From Bacteroides faecis MAJ27 (GTDB lineage: Bacteria > Bacteroidota > Bacteroidia > Bacteroidales > Bacteroidaceae): a stretch of DNA of 64,000 nucleotides. This document shows positions 60,987-64,000 of the stretch, in pieces. Made by a program: the position numbers and the translations under genes. The first letter of the stretch is position 1. Every line of letters begins with the position of its first letter. Below the pieces are notes generated by a model, which saw only the letters and a list, made by a program, of their open reading frames with translations, searched no databases and had not been told where the DNA came from. The stretch lies in the NCBI RefSeq assembly GCF_900106755.1, contig NZ_FNNN01000013.1, positions 62,001-126,000 on the forward strand, in the 5' to 3' direction.

Positions 60987-61048
60987 GACTCGAACCCGTG
61001 ACCCCATGCGTGACAGGCATGTATTCTAACCAACTGAACTAACGCACC
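60975..61048 (-). tRNA. tRNA-Asp (GTC)
   Basis: Minus strand from 61048: acceptor GGTGCGT pairs with ACGCACC, D arm, anticodon loop CTGTCAC (anticodon GTC) and T arm CGGGTTCGAGTCCCG. CCA is not encoded. Its 3' end is the integration target of the element at the left. Confidence 0.95.
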
Positions 61049-61104
61049 AAATTTTAATTAAACTAACTCATCTTATTCTTCCTGCTTCTCTATTACTTAA
61101 GAAG

Positions 61105-61178
61105 CGGTCCGGACGGGACTCGAACCCGCGACCCCATGCGTGACAGGCATGTATTCTAACCAACTGAACTACCGAACC
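61105..61178 (-). tRNA. tRNA-Asp (GTC), second copy
   Basis: Minus strand from 61178: acceptor GGTTCGG pairs with CCGGACC (one G-U pair), same D arm and anticodon loop (GTC) as the first copy, T arm CGGGTTCGAGTCCCG. It lies 56 bp upstream of the first copy and probably shares its transcript. Confidence 0.95.
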
Positions 61179-61350
61179 AGAATGTCAATTTGTTAATCTG
61201 CATCTCTCTTGATTGCGGGTGCAAAGGTAGATGTTTTTTGTAAATCTGCAAATGTTTTGATGAAATTTTTTTTCAATAAAAAGCAAGAAAAATGCTTAGT
61301 GTCTCATTTTGAGTACTTTTATAAAGAAAAAAAAGTTGTTTTTCCTTCTG

Positions 61351-61439
61351 TCAGGATGGTGACGCTATCCGGTCGTCATAGTGACGGTATCCCATCAAGA
61401 TAGCGTCACTATCCGAAGGTGATAGCGTCACCATCCTGA
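61351..61439. repeat. Array 2: four 15-bp palindromes at exact 22-bp period with 19-bp terminal inverted repeats
   Basis: Units at 61355, 61377, 61399 and 61421: GATGGTGACGCTATC, CATAGTGACGGTATC, GATAGCGTCACTATC, GATAGCGTCACCATC. Spacers are CGGTCGT, CCATCAA and CGAAGGT. The outermost 19 bases (61351-61369 and 61421-61439) are perfect reverse complements. Lies between the tRNA genes and purU. The remaining 61179-61619 holds the purU promoter (TATTTTTG at 61553-61560) and nothing else recognised. Confidence 0.9.
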
Positions 61440-61619
61440 AACTTGTCATCCTCATCATAGGAAATAACTTTGGATATCTTTCTATCTGTAAGAAATCACC
61501 GTTTTTATATCAACTTTCTGCTTGAATAATTCGTAGTTTTGCAATAAATCGTTATTTTTGCACCCTAAAATAGGAGAGGTAGAACATTTTCTGCCCGGAA
61601 TAGTAAATTAGTAAAAAGA

Positions 61620-62477
61620 ATGATGACTACAGCCAAACTGTTATTGCACTGTCCCGATAAACCGGGAATCCTTGCGGAAGTGACAGATTTTATTACGGTA
61701 AACAAAGGAAATATTATTTATTTGGATCAGTATGTAGACCATGTGGAAAACATATTCTTCATGCGTATAGAATGGGAGTTAAAAGACTTTCTGGTGCCGC
61801 AGGAGAAGATTGAAGATTATTTCAGAACGCTTTATGGGCAGAAATATGAAATGGATTTCCGTCTTTATTTCTCGGATGTGAAACCGCGTATGGCTATATT
61901 TGTCTCTAAAATGTCCCACTGTCTTTTTGATATGCTGGCTCGTTATACGGCAGGCGAATGGAATGTAGAAATACCTCTTATTATAAGTAACCATCCGGAT
62001 TTGCAGCATGTGGCTGAACGTTTCGGTATTCCTTTCTACTTGTTTCCTATCACCAAAGAGACAAAAGAAGAACAGGAACGTAAAGAAATGGAATTGCTTG
62101 CCAAACATAACATTACCTTTATCGTATTGGCACGTTATATGCAGGTGATCTCCGAACAAATGATTAATGCGTATCCGAATAAGATTATTAATATCCACCA
62201 CTCTTTCCTTCCGGCATTTGTGGGAGCAAAGCCTTATCATGCCGCATTTCAGAGAGGTGTGAAGATTATCGGTGCAACCAGTCATTATGTGACTACGGAA
62301 CTGGATGCCGGTCCGATTATCGAACAGGATGTAGTGCGTATTACACACAAAGATTCTATAGAAGATCTTGTAAATAAAGGAAAGGATCTGGAAAAAATCG
62401 TTCTTTCGCGTGCGGTACAAAAACATATCGAACGTAAGATTCTGGCTTATAAAAATAAAACAGTAATATTTAGTTGA
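61620..62477 (+). CDS. purU: Formyltetrahydrofolate deformylase PurU
   Basis: 285 residues. An N-terminal ACT domain (about 1-85; LLHCPDKPGILAEVTDF) is joined to a formyltransferase-fold catalytic domain. IINIHHSFLPAFVGAKPYHAAFQRG holds the catalytic Asn-His region and GATSHYVTTELDAGPIIEQD is the family signature. It hydrolyses 10-formyl-THF to formate and THF, balancing one-carbon pools for purine and histidine-linked metabolism. Its stop overlaps the hisH start (TGATG). Two ATGs are adjacent (61620, 61623). Confidence 0.95.
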   Translation: MMTTAKLLLHCPDKPGILAEVTDFITVNKGNIIYLDQYVDHVENIFFMRIEWELKDFLVPQEKIEDYFRTLYGQKYEMDFRLYFSDVKPRMAIFVSKMSHCLFDMLARYTAGEWNVEIPLIISNHPDLQHVAERFGIPFYLFPITKETKEEQERKEMELLAKHNITFIVLARYMQVISEQMINAYPNKIINIHHSFLPAFVGAKPYHAAFQRGVKIIGATSHYVTTELDAGPIIEQDVVRITHKDSIEDLVNKGKDLEKIVLSRAVQKHIERKILAYKNKTVIFS

Positions 62478-63067
62478 TGAAAGTAGCAGTCGTAAAATAC
62501 AATGCCGGAAATATCCGTTCTGTGGATTACGCCTTGAAGAGGTTAGGGATAGAAGCAGTGATTACTGCTGATAAGGAAATTCTTCAATCTGCCGATAAGG
62601 TGATTTTCCCCGGAGTAGGAGAGGCGGAAACTACCATGAATCATTTAAAGGCAACAGGACTTGATGAACTGATTAAGAATCTGCGTCAGCCTGTGTTCGG
62701 AATTTGTCTCGGTATGCAGTTGATGTGCCGGTATTCCGAAGAAGGAGGGGTAGATTGCCTGAATATCTTTGATGTGGACGTGAAACGTTTTGTTCCGCAG
62801 AAGCATGAAGACAAAGTTCCGCACATGGGTTGGAATACAATCGGGAAAACAAATAGCAAACTGTTCGAGGGATTCACCGAACCGGAATTTGTCTATTTTG
62901 TGCATAGCTTTTATGTGCCGGTTTGTGACTTTACTGCTGCTGAAACCGATTATATTCATCCGTTTAGTGCGGCTTTGCATAAGGATAACTTTTATGCCAC
63001 CCAATTCCATCCGGAGAAAAGTGGAAAGACGGGAGAGAAGATTCTGAAGAACTTTCTGGATCTCTAA
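62477..63067 (+). CDS. hisH: Imidazole glycerol phosphate synthase glutaminase subunit HisH
   Basis: 196 residues from the ATG at 62477, which overlaps the purU TGA. Class I glutamine amidotransferase: VFGICLGMQLM contains the nucleophile Cys (about 76). FVHSFYV and ATQFHPEKSG hold the catalytic His and Glu. With HisF it converts PRFAR to IGP and AICAR. The his genes hisH-hisA-hisF follow in order, with array 3 in the hisH-hisA gap. Confidence 0.96.
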   Translation: MKVAVVKYNAGNIRSVDYALKRLGIEAVITADKEILQSADKVIFPGVGEAETTMNHLKATGLDELIKNLRQPVFGICLGMQLMCRYSEEGGVDCLNIFDVDVKRFVPQKHEDKVPHMGWNTIGKTNSKLFEGFTEPEFVYFVHSFYVPVCDFTAAETDYIHPFSAALHKDNFYATQFHPEKSGKTGEKILKNFLDL

Positions 63068-63080
63068 TAAACGTTGCAGC

Positions 63081-63139
63081 AGTTTATAATAAACTCCGCT
63101 ATCGTTTATAATAAACTCGGTTGTCGTTTATAATAAACT
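63081..63139. repeat. Array 3: three palindromes at exact 22-bp period, different sequence
   Basis: AGTTTATAATAAACT (63081-63095), CGTTTATAATAAACT (63103-63117) and CGTTTATAATAAACT (63125-63139). Each contains the perfect palindrome GTTTATAATAAAC apart from its centre. Spacers are CCGCTAT and CGGTTGT. Same 15+7 geometry as arrays 1 and 2, unrelated sequence, inside the his gene row. Confidence 0.9.
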
Positions 63140-63178
63140 AAATAGTAAATCGTAAATTATCAAATTGTAAATAGACAG

Positions 63179-63898
63179 ATGATAGAAATTATTCCAGCCA
63201 TTGATATTATTGACGGGAAATGTGTACGCCTTTCTCAGGGAGATTACGACAGTAAGAAGGTATATAACGAGAGTCCGGTGGAAGTTGCCAAGGAGTTCGA
63301 AGCGAATGGAATTCGCAGGCTTCATGTGGTAGATCTGGACGGAGCTGCTTCTCACCATGTAATCAACCATCGGGTATTGGAGCAGATTGCTACGCGTACC
63401 TCTTTAATAGTAGATTTCGGTGGTGGAGTAAAGAGTGATGAAGATTTGAAGATAGCTTTCGAAAGCGGTGCTCAGATGGTGACGGGTGGAAGTATTGCCG
63501 TGAAAGATCCGGAACTGTTCTGTCATTGGCTGGAAGTATATGGCAGTGAGAAGATCATCCTCGGAGCAGACGTCAAAGAACATAAGATTGCTGTAAACGG
63601 CTGGAAAGACGAAAGTGCCTGTGAGCTTTTCCCCTTTCTCGAAGATTATATGAATAAAGGTATCCGGAAAGTTATTTGTACGGATATTAGTTGCGACGGG
63701 ATGCTGAAAGGGCCATCTATTGACTTATATAAAGAGATGCTGGAGAAATTTTCGGACCTCTACCTGATGGCTAGCGGCGGGGTGAGTAATGTGGATGATA
63801 TCATTGCCTTGAACGAAGCCGGAGTCCCCGGAGTTATCTTTGGTAAAGCATTGTACGAAGGACATATCACGTTGAAAGACCTGAGAATCTTTTTATAA
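63179..63898 (+). CDS. hisA: 1-(5-phosphoribosyl)-5-[(5-phosphoribosylamino)methylideneamino]imidazole-4-carboxamide isomerase HisA
   Basis: 239 residues, (beta/alpha)8 barrel. IEIIPAIDIIDGKCVRLSQGDY at the N-terminus has the catalytic Asp (AID). The second half-barrel shows VICTDISCDGMLKGPS with the partner Asp, and the phosphate-binding ASGGVSNVDDI and GVIFGKALYEG. It isomerises ProFAR to PRFAR in histidine synthesis. The gene lies between hisH and hisF. Confidence 0.96.
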   Translation: MIEIIPAIDIIDGKCVRLSQGDYDSKKVYNESPVEVAKEFEANGIRRLHVVDLDGAASHHVINHRVLEQIATRTSLIVDFGGGVKSDEDLKIAFESGAQMVTGGSIAVKDPELFCHWLEVYGSEKIILGADVKEHKIAVNGWKDESACELFPFLEDYMNKGIRKVICTDISCDGMLKGPSIDLYKEMLEKFSDLYLMASGGVSNVDDIIALNEAGVPGVIFGKALYEGHITLKDLRIFL

Positions 63899-63953
63899 TC
63901 GGGCTTTCGGATAGGAAAATTACAAATTGTCAAATAGTAAATAAGATAGTATT

Positions 63954-64000
63954 GTGTTAGCAAAAAGAATTATACCTTGTCTGGATATAAAAGACGGACA
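63954..64000 (+). CDS. hisF: Imidazole glycerol phosphate synthase cyclase subunit HisF (start only)
   Basis: A GTG start at 63954 gives M-LAKRIIPCLDIKDG, the conserved HisF N-terminus with the catalytic Asp of CLDIKDG. The gene runs off the right edge of the window. A/T-rich spacer with motifs AAATTGTCAAATAGTAAATA precedes it. Confidence 0.9.
   Translation, partial: MLAKRIIPCLDIKDG

Noticed and set aside
61779..62426. 215-codon frame on the minus strand opposite purU
   Set aside because: Shadow of PurU; Cys/His-rich nonsense composition, no promoter.
63140..63178. A/T-rich motifs CAAATTGTAAAT before hisA and CAAATAGTAAAT before hisF
   Set aside because: Short low-complexity sequence near start codons; could be chance and no structure is seen.

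Overview
The window looks like chromosomal DNA of a gut Bacteroides (B. thetaiotaomicron/ovatus group is my best guess, not proven). Reasons: promoters of the Bacteroides type (-7 TAnnTTTG, often with TTTG about 20 bp upstream), weak ribosome binding sites, NrfHA with system II cytochrome maturation, a class III ribonucleotide reductase, a Tricorn-like S41 protease, a PatB/DUF3737 pair, and an RteC/MobA/DUF3408/DUF3876 element typical of Bacteroidetes mobile DNA.

Layout. 1-5.7 kb: tail of an S4-like protein, a SIMPL protein, a DUF4026 protein, then a histidine-rich locus (small exported protein, TonB-dependent receptor, DUF4625 lipoprotein) that suggests metal uptake. 5.7-12 kb: nitrite-ammonification operon nrfH-nrfA-resB-ccsA-porin facing a Crp/Fnr regulator. 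12-25.6 kb: flavodoxin-like protein, MGMT, metallo-hydrolase, homocysteine methyltransferase, Tricorn protease, a 2-hydroxyacyl-CoA dehydratase activase split by two poly-G frameshifts and followed by a TetR gene, a YczE-type membrane protein and an AraC regulator. 25.6-39.2 kb: a DXS-like gene, two tandem AraC genes, and a redox/hydrolase/export cluster. 39.2-49.8 kb: nrdDG under a cobalamin riboswitch, OmpA, two Crp/Fnr genes, an SMR exporter, a MATE exporter with a candidate attenuator leader, AraC, a PPOX-type flavoprotein and a DJ-1-like protein. 50-51.4 kb: an AAA/DUF234 ATPase. About 51.5-61 kb: an integrative element inserted at the 3' end of a tRNA-Asp gene, with integrase, MobA, three excisionase-type HTH proteins and a frameshifted rteC. 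61-64 kb: two tRNA-Asp genes, purU, hisH, hisA and the start of hisF.

How parts work together. The strongest regulatory signal is a 37-bp operator made of two direct half-sites 21 bp apart. It lies exactly 21 bp before the -7 element of five transcription units: the flavodoxin at 12.2 kb, the DXS-like gene, the exported flavodoxin plus MFS unit, the hydrolase/DUF3737/PatB/EamA unit, and the lipoprotein flavodoxin plus cupin-CMD unit. A sixth copy lies upstream of the tandem AraC genes, which are the obvious candidate regulators. This defines a regulon that places flavodoxin-fold proteins in the cytoplasm, probably at the membrane, and in the envelope.

The most novel structure is a set of three intergenic arrays (12.83, 61.35 and 63.08 kb) built of about 15-bp palindromes repeated with an exact 22-bp period and variable 7-bp spacers. 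Two arrays share a palindrome family; the third uses an unrelated palindrome with the same geometry. Three apparent frameshifts in the window all sit in homopolymer tracts (G6, G8, A7), so sequencing error must be excluded before they are interpreted.
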